The notes below the pieces were generated by a model. The model was not told where the DNA came from and did not search any database. It saw only the letters and a program-made list of their open reading frames with translations. DNA of 6,294 nucleotides from the NCBI GenBank assembly GCA_027623815.1, contig JAQBUV010000112.1, forward strand, positions 1 to 6,294, written 5' to 3'. A program made the translations under genes and the position numbers. Each line of letters opens with the position of its first letter. Position 1 is the first letter of the stretch. This DNA comes from Casp-Chloro-G3 sp002816715 (GTDB lineage: Bacteria; Chloroflexota; Dehalococcoidia; Lucifugimonadales; UBA3495). Below are positions 6,275-6,294 of the stretch, piece after piece.

Positions 6275-6294
6275 TTCCTCTACTGATTCAACTG

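Larger units (their letters stand above)
6206..6294 (-). mobile_element. Group II intron, 3' end (domains V and VI), continuing past the window
   Basis: Read on the minus strand, the last 89 bases contain a domain V-like hairpin, a two-base joiner and a domain VI-like hairpin with a bulged A seven nucleotides from a CCCGAT end. This order and spacing is diagnostic of the 3' end of a self-splicing group II intron. The CGC triad in domain V points to the bacterial class C type. The reverse transcriptase/maturase gene, if present, would lie to the right and is not seen here. The 3' splice site is placed after the minus-strand T at 6206 by analogy with the AY ends of known introns. Whether this is an intact intron or a fragment cannot be decided from the window. 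Confidence 0.75.

Overview
The window is bacterial. It holds five protein-coding loci, one tRNA gene, a strong bidirectional terminator and, at the right edge, what looks like the 3' end of a group II intron. GC content is moderate. The mix of genes (an Rcp1-type response regulator, a hybrid kinase built from cytosolic modules, a long-form SerA, a ketopantoate-reductase-family protein started at TTG) would fit a Chloroflexota lineage such as SAR202/Dehalococcoidia. That placement is an impression from protein style and was not tested.

Layout, left to right. (1) 55-312 (+) is the C-terminal part of an Rcp1-like receiver protein whose N-terminal half is missing or scrambled and whose phosphoacceptor Asp position reads His. 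(2) 360-1919 (+) is a soluble REC-HisKA-HATPase-REC hybrid histidine kinase with all catalytic residues but no sensor domain. (3) 2034-2107 (+) is tRNA-Gly(UCC) with an encoded CCA, its own consensus -10 box upstream and a perfect 18-bp terminator hairpin downstream. (4) The convergent minus-strand pair is serA (4928-3351), encoding D-3-phosphoglycerate dehydrogenase, followed by a ketopantoate reductase family gene (3277-2228). The gap between them is 73 bp, so they may be co-transcribed and would end at the same bidirectional terminator. (5) 4929-5321 is an AT-rich divergent intergenic region with small palindromes and a promoter for (6) an alpha/beta hydrolase at 5322-6107 (+). (7) After it come a short orphan coding remnant (6146-6214) and, from 6294 down to about 6206 on the minus strand, RNA elements matching domains V and VI of a group II intron. 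The rest of the intron lies outside the window.

Functionally, the left side is a two-component phosphorelay module that takes its input through a receiver domain. The middle is housekeeping: a glycine tRNA, serine biosynthesis and a 2-oxoacid reductase. The right side is a stand-alone hydrolase next to a mobile-element boundary. The strongest unexpected signal is the antisense group II intron end, with a CGC catalytic triad, a G-U wobble, a two-base bulge, a GNRA loop and a bulged branch-point A, abutting the truncated coding remnant.
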